Assembly (NCBI GenBank): GCA_949825025.1
Contig: OX463788.1
Span: 23,385,069 to 23,449,068 of the forward strand
Length of the DNA: 64,000 bases
Reading direction: 5' to 3'
From: Siphlonurus alternatus
Lineage: Eukaryota; Arthropoda; Insecta; Ephemeroptera; Siphlonuridae
A program made the translations under genes and the position numbers. The notes beneath the pieces were generated by a model that searched no databases, was not told the origin of the DNA, and saw nothing but the letters and a program-made list of their open reading frames with translations. This document shows positions 47,241 through 57,610 of this stretch, piece after piece. Each line of letters starts with the position of its first letter. Position 1 is the stretch's first letter.

Positions 47241-48006
47241 GATGGCTTGCCATTGGTTTAGAAGTAATGTTAAAAAAATTTCAGCTCTTTTTAAACCAAT
47301 AGAATTTGTTGTTGCATACCCTTTAACTTTAACATTCCAAACACGAAGGCAGCAAGCTGCAAGCAAGCAGCAGAGCAGCCATGGACTCCGAGCAGAGCGG
47401 ACATATTATAATGCTGTTGTTATAATATAATATAATAATTAATTATAGCAAGGAATCAGGTAAACATATCAATTAATATAATATTATAAATATACTCATT
47501 TTAACTTTTATGTATATACCTAATTTAATGCATTACAGTACAATTTATAACTGTAAATTCATTCAAATTCAAACATTACCCTTGTCCAAAAAATCCGCAG
47601 TGGTCAAGCGTTTGACCACTGCTTAGTGGTAGATTGGCCAGTGGTCATGGTCAGGGATTAAGTGGTCAATTCTAGTGGTCACCCTAGTGGTCACCCTAGT
47701 GGTCACCCTAGTCATGGTCACTCTAGTGGTCAATTCTAGTGGTCACTCTAGTGGTCACTCTAGTGGTCACTCTAGTGGTCAATTCTAGTGGTCACGCTCT
47801 AGTGGTAGCGCCGTGGTCTAGTGGTCAAAAAATCGTTAGTAGATGGTGATCACACGCCGTATATCACGAAGCAGTTAGCACTTTCTTCAGCCTCAGACAG
47901 TGGAAAAAATAGCTACAACATGTAATAAAATTATTATTTCACATTTCTACCTTGAATAAGTAAATTATTTCGCTTAATTCAAGGTAAAAATGATACATAT
48001 ATTATA

Positions 48007-49133
48007 CCCAGTGACCACATGGACATCCCGGGGACCTTGCGAACATCCCCGCAAGATCCCCCAACATCCCTGAACGTTTTACGTGCTAGTTTTCAAAACC
48101 CTTTAACTTTAAACATGTTTTCCGTGTTCTAAAAAAGGTTTTAGCTACACTTCGAAAATAATTTTCTAGGTTTTTTAATATTTTTTTGAAAGGACCCTTT
48201 ATTCAATGTTTTCATTAAAATTATAATATGTGCGGTTCATTATTATATGTACTGATTTTAAAAATATACAAATATAGTTAATATTATTTAAAATATTATA
48301 TGAAAATATTAATATTTAAAATAAGGCGTGAAATTTTACTTAATATTAAAGTGCGTAATTTCTACCGAAAAATAATTTTTTTTAATAAAATATCCTCGTA
48401 GAGAAAAATATCTATGAAAAATAAACAAGGTCCCATCAACGTCCCCCGGGGATTTTAGATGGACGCTTAAACGTCCCACAAATGTCCTCGGAGGGACCTT
48501 AAAAAATTTCTAAAAAATTAAAAATATTTTTTTTTTAATGTCGAAGTCTGTTAACAATTCGAGATGCATTTGAGCGTTGCAATTTATAATTAATTAATGT
48601 ATAAACATGTTTTTATTAAAATTTTATTCTAATTTATTTTTAAAAAATTTAAATCTCAGTATATTTAATGTTGTATTAAATAATAACAATCTCCCAATGT
48701 ACCAGTTTGCTTAAAAAAATAAAAAAACGCAACTTCGCTCGTAATATTAAAATATTATACAACACCCAAAACTTTACAATTTACATACCCAAATAAACCA
48801 CACTTTAGTAACGAAGAGCAATATCCAAGTTGTCTACGACGTCGTCTATCAACCAAAAGGTCCGAGTTCGATTCCCAACGCACCCAAATTTTTTATTTGG
48901 TAATCTTGTAGTCCTCATTCTAAAAGACCCAAAACTTCTTTAATATAAATTTTAAGATGAATTAATATATAATTGGCAAGTGAAAATTAGGGAACATCCC
49001 CGAGGGATGTCCACAAGACGTCCGCAGGGACGTCCTTTTTTGATGGACATGGGGGATGTCCTTGGGGACGTCCAACGGGGACCTAAGAGGGATGTCCCTG
49101 GGGCGTCCCGGGGACGTCCATGTGGTCACTGGG
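48007..49133. mobile_element. GGGACGTCC-word foldback element inserted in copy B
   Basis: Ends CCCAGTGACCACATGGACAT (left) and GTCCATGTGGTCACTGGG (right) are inverted repeats, flanked by TATA at 48003-48006 and 49134-49137 (TA duplication within TATA is also possible). Near the ends are dense GGGACGTCC, GGGATGTCC and GACATCCC words. The centre is AT-rich and holds a tRNA-like box B (GAGTTCGATTCC, near 48873). ORFs at 48962-49267 only read the words. Confidence 0.85.
48795..48892 (+). other. tRNA-like segment (possible SINE relic)
   Basis: GAGTTCGATTCC fits the pol III B box and a loose A-box-like TAGTAACGAAG lies about 65 bases upstream. The T-stem does not pair, so this is not a working tRNA gene. 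Confidence 0.25.
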
Positions 49134-49612
49134 TATACATGCGTGTGTACAAGAGAACGACAAAAAGGCATGCACAGAGAGAATTGTTCATTTTTATTAT
49201 TATAACATTAATAAAATTACAATACAAAAGAAATATAATAATAATTATAAAGCATGCAAGTTTTTGAAGAATAATTACCAACCAGCGAGATATGTTCCGG
49301 CGATATTTTTGTCATGTCCCAAAGGAAGCCGACAATCATTGACTGTTAAAGGCTACCTGGAACAAATTATTCAACACAAAGTAACGAGAACTTAACAAAA
49401 GAACATTTCATAACACGTTTTATGTACTAAAAAGGTACTTATCTGACATAAAACAGCTTGATAATACGTTTTTCAGAGCTCGCACTTTGCTCGACCTCGT
49501 GTGCGACGCCATGATGTTTCTTTATCACGTGACGTTGCGCATGCGCTCTAGAGTGACCACTGAGCTCAGTGGTAAAAAATCTGACCACTAGATATTTAAG
49601 TGGTCAATTTTT

Positions 49613-50015
49613 TTTTTTTTTGACAACGGATATATTTATATGGTGCGGCCACGGCAGGCGCGAATCCAAGGGGGGGGGGTGCCCCTCCCCCCAAAATTTT
49701 GGATTTAACATGGGCAATATAGGCGTTTCCCCCACTTAAATTTTTTTAACATTTTCGGTAGCCCGGCCCCGGCCCCTCTTCCAAATTTTGCAGCCGCCCC
49801 CGCCCTGCCCCCGCCTCCCCCCCCCCCTGCCCCAAATTTTTTTCTGGATCTGATGCGCCTGTTACGCGTTAGAGGTGATCGAGACTGAGGGAACCGTGGA
49901 AATCCTCAGTTGATCAGGACGGTCAGTGCAGTATGTATTATTTGCAAGCCATGAAACTCCGTACCCCAACAATTAATAAGTAATAAAAATATTACACACC
50001 TCTTATCACTAACAC
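49613..50015. repeat. Composite insertion in copy B right array, with a SINE fragment
   Basis: C/G-rich stretch between CAGGCGCGAATCC and GATGCGCCTG, then AGACTGAGGGAACCGTGGAA and ATCCTCAGT, a - strand fragment of the 41463-42289 SINE body. Boundaries are not resolved. Confidence 0.5.
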
Positions 50016-50872
50016 TCTGACCACTACCACTAGATCTGACCACTACCACTTAGGTCCTACCACTTAGTCTAGTGGTCCTACCACTAAGGCTACCACTTAG
50101 TCTGACCACTACCACTTAGGTCCTACCACTTAGTCTAGTGGTCCTACCACTAAGGCTACCACTTGATGTGACCACTACCACTAGATCTGACCACTTAGTC
50201 TGACCACTACCACTAGATCTGACCACTACCACTTAGGTCCTACCACTTAGTCTGACCACTACCACTAGATCTGACCACTACCACTTAGGTCCTACCACTT
50301 AGTCTAGTGGTCCTACCACTAAGGCTACCACTTGATGTGACCACTACCACTAGATCTGACCACTACCACTTAGGTCCTACCACTTAATCTGACCACTACC
50401 ACTAGATCTGACCACTACCACTTAGGTCCTACCACTTAATCTGACCACTACCACTAGATCTGACCACTACCACTTAGGTCCTACCACTTAGTCTAGTGGT
50501 CCTACCACTATATAAAGCTACCACTTGGTGTGACCACTACCACTAGATCTGACCACTACCACTTAGGTCCTACCACTTAGTCTAGTGGTCCTACCACTAA
50601 GGCTACCACATGGTCTGACCACTACCACTAGGCTCTACCACTAGATTTAGTGGTCCTACCACTAAATTTAGTGGTCCTACCACTAAATCTAGTGGTCTGA
50701 CCACTCATTTTAGGTGGTCAAATCATGACCACTACTCTAATTTTTGGACAAGGGTAATTTTCTATTTGTCAATTTTAATATTAAAATTGATCATTATAAA
50801 TATTATTAATAAAAATTGTTCTGTAAAATTGAATGGATAAATTAAATTTGATCTGATTCTGAATAATTACTT

Positions 50873-51676
50873 CCCCTACGATAATAATATATCAGGCCTG
50901 ATATCATGCAGGCTGATGTCAGGGCAGCCTGATATCAGCCTGATATCAGGAAGTGGACAGAAGAAACCTGACATCAGGCTGGCCTGATGTTTCCCTGACG
51001 TCTCCACCTGATAGTTCCCTGATGGTTTCCTGACTAACGCCTGATGGCAACCATTTTGGACTATAATAGATAAAAACACATTTTATTATTAGAATTAAAT
51101 TAAATAAATAACACTATCATCATTAACACTAAATAAAGAATCAATAAAACAAATTGAAGAAAATTTAAATACAAAAATGCATTGCTGTGCAGCTTTAGCT
51201 AGGAGCTATATTATAGGTGGAGCCATGGCCTTTATTCTAGCTGGCTCGACTGTTGTCCCATATGGTCCACCCAGCTATAGGCAGCAAGACGGTGGATTTT
51301 CTAATATTTCAGGCCTCAGAGTCCTAAAATACCTGCAGCAAAAGACACCCCACATAGTATATTACCCCCAAAACAACTTATAAGCTAAAGAATTATAGTT
51401 TAATGATACCATTATTTGTTGATTTTCTCCTCTCCTGAAGTAGCTGCCATTTTTCTATCAACAAACCTTTCTCCTTTGATGCAACAATGGTGCCGCCTAG
51501 CGTTAAAACTTATAACTAATGGAGCCTGACACTCCCCTGATACCCCCTGGTCCCCTTGACATCAGGCTGATACAGCCCTGATGTCCCCCTGATATCAGGC
51601 TGATGTGACCTGATATCAGCCTGATACCCCCTGATATCAGCCTGATATCAGGCCTGATGTATTATTATCGTAGGGG
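50873..51676. mobile_element. CCTGATATCAGG-word foldback element (804 bp)
   Basis: Ends CCCCTACGATAATAATA and TATTATTATCGTAGGGG, exact inverted repeats flanked by TT at 50871-50872 and 51677-51678. About 150 bp at each end is dense CCTGATATCAGG, CAGGCTGAT and CCTGATG words. The unique centre includes a 68-codon ORF (51177) with a hydrophobic stretch but no recognised family. Confidence 0.88.
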
Positions 51677-51678
51677 TT

Positions 51679-52014
51679 GGCTTTGAATGATTAATATATA
51701 GTAATAATGAAATATACAATGTAATAATTATCATCAAAGAAGTATATTATGTATTTTAATTATCTTCTCTTATATGTTTTTAGTGGAGGAGCTGAATAAA
51801 TGCAGCGGCATCTAGCATATTCGAAAAAATAAAATCATCTGATGACCTGATGCTGCAAATTCCCATCCATGCAGAAAGAACTCTATAGCTGAAGGCCGGC
51901 CGCCATTATGGCAAAGTTTAGTTGCACGTGGAGAATAAATTGTAGGGGAAACAGGAAGTAGGCGGGAGGGGCGGAAATGGAGGAAGGAGCAGGGGACGCT
52001 ACTATTGTGCATAC
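51679..52014. other. Unassigned segment before copy C
   Basis: No gene. The last bases (GTGCATACCA) belong to the GTATGCAAC-word repeat into which copy C inserted. Confidence 0.4.
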
Positions 52015-52016
52015 CA

Positions 52017-54440
52017 CCCTTGTCAAAAAATGAGTCTAGTAGTCAAGTGGTTGACGACTTAAAACAAGTAGTTGACTACTTAAAACAAGTAGTCAGACTA
52101 CTGGGTCAAGTAGTCGGACTACTGAGTCAAGTGCTCAGGTGCTCAGTGTTCAAAATCTTGACCACTTGTTAAGTAGTCGGACCACTGAATCAAGTAGTCA
52201 GCGCTCAGTGTTCATAAAATCTCGATCACTTGGTAAGTAGTCAGAATTTTGTGACCACTTATGCAAGTAGTCGGCGCTCAGTGTTCATAAAATCTCGACC
52301 ACTTGGTAAGTAGTCAGAATTTTGTGACTACTTATGCAAGTAGTCGGCGCTCAGTGTTCATAAAATTTCGACCACTTGGTAAGTAGTCAGAATTTTGTGA
52401 CTACTTATGCAAGTATTCGGCGTTCAGTGTTCATAAAATCTCGACCACTTGGTAAGTAGTCAGAATTTTGTGACTACTTATGCAAGTAGTCGGCGCTCAG
52501 TGTTCATAAAATTTCGACCACTTGGTAAGTAGTCAGAATTTTGTGACTACTTATGCAAGTAGTCGGCGTTCAGTGTTCATAAAATCTCGACCACTTCGTA
52601 AGTTATAGTCAGATTTTTGTGACTACTTATGCAAGTAGTCGGCGCTCAGTGTTCATAAAATCTTGATCACTTGGTAAGTAGTCAGAATTTTGTGACTACT
52701 TATGCAAGTAGTCGAAACATCATGACCACTTAGCATTTGACTGCTTAATTAGTTGTCACAAAATTCTGACTACTTAAGAAAGTGATCACTTACCAAGTAG
52801 TCAATTGTACGGGGTTCTCGTGATGAAGAAAATTATCTAAAATGGTGGCACTAAACACATGTGAGACGGGGTTGTGTGTGCAGAGCTCCCGGAACAATTT
52901 GTTTTTCAAGCAGTTTTACATCAGATAAGTACCTTTTCAGTACCTAAAACGTATTATGAAATGTTATTTATTAAAATTCTCGTTACTTTGTGTCAAATTA
53001 TTTGTTCTAGGTAGCCTTAAAGTAGAGTGAGCGAAAAATTGACCGATGGTAAAGCTCATTCTCTTGCATGTAAAAAGTTACTTTGGAGCACCATAAATAA
53101 GCATCTGAAATCAGTTGAGACCGTCCTTCGTAAAAATTCTGAGCATTTGGGTCTAAAAGTCGATGACTTCGTCCATCTACTCCATGCTAACGCTCGAAAA
53201 ACGTGGCTTCTTTTTTATTCGAACTTTAATTTCTTTCGCAATCTCCCGTAAAATGTGTTTAAAAAATATTCTAAGAAAGAACATATTATGGTGAATCAGA
53301 AAGTGTCATAACTTTTATTAGCCCTTCATAAAAATTTTGAGAAAATTCTGATACAATACCAAAATCCGAGGCAAATTTTCATTTCAAATGTTGCGGTCTA
53401 CGGGTTAACAGCTGACTGGATCAACGGGATCAACAACACTATATAACTTCAGCAGATGCTCGTATTGCGCAACTTGCATAAATTTCTACTGCGCAGCTTT
53501 TGAGGAGCCGACGTAACTTTTTCGTATGCACATATATAGTGCGTGACGTCATTCCCGTCATGCACTGCGCACTCAACTCGCTGACTCTACTTTTTAAACA
53601 GTCAATGTTTATCGGCTCTTGGAACTTGATAAAAAAGACGCCGAGATGAAAGCCGTTGGTAATTATTCTTCAAAGATGTTCATATTTTATTATGTATTTT
53701 ATTTATTATATTAATAATTATAAATCTTTAATAATCAACGTGTTTTTTTTTCATATATATTTTTTTTTATTATATATTTATAAAGTATGAATTAAAAAAT
53801 ATTATTCTTTCATTTTGCTGTAAAAAATTAAAAAAATACTTGGGAAATTAAATTAAAATTAATAAGTTAGGAATAATTTAATAAAGTAAATGTTTTAAAA
53901 AGTTTTTTTTTTTAAAAAAAGTTTTAAAAAAAAAGTAAATGTTTTTATTGCATGGAGCGTAAAATTGGTATGTATATTATAGATGTTTCTCGTCCTATTT
54001 GTTTGTCACGTTTTTATCTTGAATATTACAAAGTATTATAATTACATTTTAATAATTCAAGTTAAAAATGTGAAAGAATAATTTCTTTACTTGTTCCAGT
54101 TATAATTTATCTATCTGTTGGCTTAAACGGGAAAAAACTGCATCGTGATGATAGACGGATATATCGCGAGAAAATACTAAAAAACCGTTTAATTTGACCA
54201 CTTGAAATCGACTACTGGTGACTACTTGAAAGTGACTACTGGTGACTACTTGAAAGTGATTACTGGTGACCACTTGAAAGTGACTACTGGTGACTACTTG
54301 AAAGTGACTACTGTTGACTACTTGAATGTGACTACTGGTGATTACTTGCGACCACTTGGGCAGTGACTACTTGACCACTGCTCAAATTATCACTTAGCAG
54401 TAGTCACCACTTGACTACTGCCTTTATTTTTCGACTAGGG
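52017..54440 (-). mobile_element. GTGGTCA-array element, copy C (inverted; words changed to GTAGTC)
   Basis: Ends CCCTTGTCAAAAAATGAG and the complement of CCCTAGTCGAAAAATAAAG, flanked by CA at 52015-52016 and 54441-54442. Its core aligns in reverse with copies A and B (AAGTACCTTTT, TTACTTTGTGTCAAATTATTT, TCAATGTTTATCGGCTCTT). The array at 52187-52710 is about seven units of a 73-bp repeat with AAGTAGTCGGCGCTCAGTGT and GACTACTTATGC. The other array (54196-54425) has GTGACTACTGGTGACTACTTG units. Interrupted by 53021-53593. Confidence 0.85.
53021..53593. mobile_element. TTAA-flanked element in copy C, ends AGTAGAGTGAGCGA
   Basis: TTAA at 53017-53020 and 53594-53597. Ends AGTAGAGTGAGCGA and TCGCTGACTCTACTTT. 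Copy B has the uninterrupted site with a single TTAA (49346-49349). It holds a 74-codon ORF (53027-53251) rich in Lys/Leu helix-like sequence that starts at the very end of the element; I do not recognise it. Confidence 0.75.
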
Positions 54441-54728
54441 CAGTTGCAATTGAATTGCAAACCAATCCATACGAGTTTACCACGTGGCCAAGGCCCTGTA
54501 GTAAAAATGGTTGCAATGGAACACGTATGCACGTATATATGTAAACTCGTCTGCAATTATTCTGAAATAATATGTGACGTCATCTGGTATGGATTTGTTT
54601 CATGCAATTCCATACTTGGAGCAAACCTTTTTCCATACCAGTTTTTGCCATAGCAATATAACATAGGATTTGCATACCAGATTTATACGTGTTCCATACC
54701 AGTTGCATACGTTTTCGTTTTACTTGAG
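54441..54728 (-). repeat. GTATGCAAC-word array, right-type end
   Basis: Complement of the terminus at 46817: ends TTCGTTTTACTTGAG. Contains CCATACCAGTTGCATACG, GGAACACGTATGCACGTAT and GTTGCAATGG words. Copy C is inserted at its left edge (GCATACCA | CAGTTGCA). Confidence 0.7.
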
Positions 54729-54884
54729 ATTGATATTATAATATATGTAGCTTGTGACTATATATAAGATATATAATATAGCTATAGCCCTCTGACATCC
54801 CCCTTTTGGTATTATATATATAATAAGGCGCGCTGCCCGCTTTTAAATTTCTAGCGCATTTTGTAAACCCGCGCGGCCATGCAG

Positions 54885-55146
54885 AATTTTGAGTGCATTT
54901 GAATTCACGGGCCAGCCCGGGCTGGCCCGGGCCGGGTAAAATGGCGGTGACCTTGGTCGCCTGGTATGAAACGTCATAATTTCGTCATAATTGGTTCCCA
55001 GTCTGTCCGCTAGGTCTCAGGCGCACTGTAGAGTCCACCCGCGTCAGCCTGGGCCCAGCCAGGAAGTGACGTCATGAGAGGAGACAAAAAACGCTTCAGC
55101 CCAGGCCAGCCCGGGCTGGCCCGTGAATTCAAACGCACTCAAAATT
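54885..55146. repeat. Foldback element, ends AATTTTGAGTGC, GGGCTGGCC words
   Basis: AATTTTGAGTGCATTTGAAT and complement at 55127-55146. Inner palindromes GGCCAGCCCGGGCTGGCC on both arms. Lies about 600 bp upstream of WDHD1. Confidence 0.75.
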
Positions 55147-55539
55147 AACTGGATCATGGCAGAAACTGATGATATTGAAAACTATTTTCAGACGAATTAG
55201 AGGTTCTCAGACATGTCTGAAAACTGGTGATTTTCAATCTTATGAAGTATTATTATTGAAAAAATTTTAAAAAAAAATCTGTTTCTCTATTTCCTATTTC
55301 TCTATTCTCTATTCTGTTTTTTTTTTTTTTTTTTTTTTTTTTGAAAGTGGCGCTTTTGCTGTTTGTGTTGCGAACCCGTTGCGAACGGGTTGCGTATGAA
55401 TACTGTTTAGCTCTTATTTTATCGTGCGCAGAGCTTAAAAATTAAAAAAAAGTATCCTTCTGCGCAAATATGCTACCTGCAGCCGGCAGCTACCTTATTA
55501 GTGTATTTTTTAAACTGAACATCGAAAAAAAAATAATGA
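55147..55539. other. Spacer upstream of the WDHD1 promoter
   Basis: AT-rich with a T-run of about 25 at 55318-55342; no gene seen. Confidence 0.4.
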
Positions 55540-55766
55540 GCTGGGATTGGCTCAAGACAATTGTAGTCTTCTTGATTGGCTGAAAGAGACTGGCGCCATC
55601 GGTGTCGTGATAATTTTGGCGGGATGTGTGGAGTCAGTGCAGTTCGGACACAGTATTTGGTAGAACGGGCTTCAATTGACGTTCGTGATACGTGAATGGT
55701 ATCTGGGAGAAATTGATGCAAATTATTCTCTATACTTTAGCATTTCTATTGTAGTCTGTTAGCAGC
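55540..55766 (+). promoter_or_regulatory. WDHD1 promoter: two inverted CCAAT boxes and an E2F-like site
   Basis: Upstream of the WDHD1 start codon lie two ATTGG motifs (CCAAT on the - strand) at 55546-55550 and 55575-55579, 29 bases apart and both followed by CT-G context typical of NF-Y sites. A TTTTGGCGGGA motif at 55614-55624 matches the E2F consensus. Paired NF-Y sites plus E2F is the standard layout of S-phase genes, which fits WDHD1, a replication factor. No TATA box is evident at a sensible distance, so initiation is probably dispersed between about 55625 and 55760 (inference). The antisense ORF here is a shadow. Confidence 0.6.
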
Positions 55767-55852
55767 ATGGAAAAATCATTGATTTATAAGTCTCCGATGA
55801 GATATGCTCATGCAAACGGGCACACTGATGTTGCCTACAGCAGTGATGGCCG
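55767..55852 (+). CDS. WDHD1: WDHD1 (AND-1), exon 1
   Basis: Start codon in an AGCAGCATGG context, encoding MEKSLIYKSPMRYAHANGHT then DVAYSSDG, followed by a CG|GTAGGA donor in phase 2. It matches the known N-terminus of WDHD1/AND-1/Ctf4, where a short leader and the 'MRY-GHT-V' segment open the first WD40 repeat. The protein is a trimeric replisome hub linking the CMG helicase to DNA polymerase alpha-primase. The ATG at codon 11 is also in frame, but the upstream one has better context and is used here. Only the first 66 codons of a protein of about 1,100 residues are in the window. Confidence 0.85.
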
Positions 55853-55976
55853 GTAGGATCTGATTTCATGGAAGTCCAAAAACTCATAATAACTATGCAT
55901 TATATTATTTGTGCAATTACAGTGGATTAAATGAAAGGTCATGTTTCAATTAATATTCATTCGTCTGTTTTTATAG

Positions 55977-56091
55977 GAACATGCTGACATGTGGGTCTGA
56001 TGGTGACGTCCGTATCTGGGGTGAAATTGACGATTGCGATCCATTGTCAACACTTGTGGGCAAACAAACTGCTTGGGCTATTGCTTGTTTC
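55977..56091 (+). CDS. WDHD1: WDHD1 (AND-1), exon 2
   Basis: From a TTTTTATAG acceptor to a TTC|GTAAGT donor. It completes the split Arg codon (CG+G) and encodes NMLTCGSDGDVRIWGEIDD and then CDPLSTLVGKQTAWAIACF. The TCGSDGDVRIW core is the conserved blade-ending motif of the first WD40 repeat in WDHD1 orthologs. It exits in phase 0. No further WDHD1 exon is recognised up to 64000, so intron 2 is at least 7.9 kb and is filled by mobile elements. The 68-codon ORF at 56034 is in another frame and is a shadow. Confidence 0.85.
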
Positions 56092-56656
56092 GTAAGTGGA
56101 TTAATTTTCTACCACTATTTGCAAATTTTCTTTGTGTATCTCTTGTAAGCTTGAGGTTATATATCGATATACTGCCTGTGTTTTATGATAAACCTATTTT
56201 CGCAATTTTTGTGATGTGGATGTTATATGCATACTTTTAATCTATCCCGGGTAGTAAACACAAAACACAGTCGGTCCATTATTGGTCCAGTGCTTTGACT
56301 GTTGGGCCAGTACTGTGCCAACCCTCAGAAGTACCGACTCAACGCATTTTTTACAACCTATGTTCCTCGTACTGGGATTTATCATACCGGTATGCATGCA
56401 GTCATGGGGGATGTAGGTAAATTTGGTAATGGACAACTGAGGTTTAAACGCATACAGTATAACAGATCTTAGTTTACGTGAGATTTGACTACGCGCGACG
56501 GCCATCTTGGACGTCTATAACATGGTTAAGATAGGGGGGGCGCCAGCCTGTCTAGACTATGTTGGCGCCAAGTCAGGCGTAAACTTAGATTTGTTTAACT
56601 GTAGTACCGGTAAATATTTTATTTTTGTTATTTTTTAGAAAAATGTGCTTTCTTAA

Positions 56657-57305
56657 AGGAAAGTGCGCGCTAGGAAAAAAGTTGAGTTAGTATTTTCTAA
56701 AAATAGTTCAAGTAGTCCTCCATATCAAACCAAAATTCAAAAAATTCTATCTCAAATAGGTTTGCCAGAAAAAAATTCCAAAGTCAGAGTGAACGCGTCG
56801 CTTAACATGGGGCCTTACCTGACAAAAACCCTCGAATATCTCGAAAAAATACACCGTTAGGTGGTATGAAAAAAATATAGTGATATATGTTCTATGACCC
56901 AAGCTTTAACCAAAAACTGATTAAAAAAAATTCTCTCGAATCCATTTTACCGTAAAAAAAAAAAAGAAAATCTACCATGTTAATTCCCATAAGATTTTTT
57001 ATTATTTTTTTACGGAAAAATGGATTCGAGAGAATTTTTTTTTAATCGGTTTTTGGTTAAAGCTTGGGTCATAGAACATCATTATATTTTTTTCATACCA
57101 CCTACGGTGTATTTTTTCGAGATATTCGAGGGTTTTTGTCAGGTAAGGCCCCATGTTAAGCGACGCGTTCACTCTGACTTTGGAATTTTTTTCTGGCAAA
57201 CCTATTTGAGATAGAATTTTTTGAATTTTGGTTTGATATGGAGGACTACTTGAACTATTTTTAGAAAATACTAACTCAACTTTTTTTTCTAGCGCGCACT
57301 TAACT
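56657..57305. mobile_element. TTAA-flanked foldback element, GTGCGCGC ends (WDHD1 intron 2)
   Basis: TTAA at 56653-56656 and 57306-57309. Arms of about 310 bp around an A/T loop at 56950-57010. The palindrome makes two ORFs on opposite strands (56663-56860 and 57002-57199) with identical protein segments (PEKNSKVRVNASLNMGPYLT), an artefact of symmetry rather than two genes. The same family starts the window (1-373). Confidence 0.8.
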
Positions 57306-57610
57306 TTAAAAACAGGGAATATGCATAGAATATTAAAATGTTTTTAGCACATAACAGTGCATGGTGGTAAAGAAATAAAAATAAGTAGATCAACTTCTCT
57401 GTAAGATCACTGCCGCCCTGCGATTGCGTAACTCTGCAACCCGCAGCATGCAATAGTGGTATAGAAGCAAAAAACTACATTGCGAAGATGGGGGGAAAAC
57501 CTTGTGAACCAAGAATTAGGAAATTCTGCTAAAAAGTTAACATTTTCCACTGCCAAAACGTGGTACGTATCTTCTACACAGTTGGCTTCAGTAAAATTGT
57601 TTTCACCCTA

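Larger units (their letters stand above)
47579..50754 (+). mobile_element. GTGGTCA-array element, copy B (complete, with insertions)
   Basis: Ends CCCTTGTCCAAAAAAT and ATTTTTGGACAAGGG, flanked by TA at 47577-47578 and 50755-50756. Left array 47596-47830, core 47831-49545, right array 49546-49612 and 50024-50745. The right array has a higher-order unit of about 85 bp built from CTGACCACTACCACT and TAGGTCCTACCACTTAG words. The core is interrupted by 48007-49133, the right array by about 49613-50015. No transposase. Confidence 0.85.

Noticed and set aside
46890..47261. 123-codon ORF as a gene
   Set aside because: Protein is a translation of repeated GTATGCAAC and GGTTGGAAC words with repeated GLQHTC-like segments.
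49655..49865. A hAT element between CAGGCGCGAATCC and GATGCGCCTG
   Set aside because: The ends are only about 7 bp alike and the flanking 8-mers (GGCCACGG, TTACGCGT) do not match.
50024..50745. CRISPR array
   Set aside because: Units are degenerate, touch each other without unique spacers, occur in both orientations and lie between transposon ends in a eukaryotic genome.
46817..54728. One giant 7.9-kb element bounded by the inverted CTCAAGTAAAAC ends
   Set aside because: Ends are inverted and similar, but no matching target duplication is seen and the internal copies B and C are independent insertions. Two separate copies are as likely.
56663..57199. Two ORFs on opposite strands encoding the same protein segment (PEKNSKVRVNASLNMGPYLT)
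   Set aside because: They are the two arms of one palindromic element, so the identity follows from symmetry and is not evidence for a gene.
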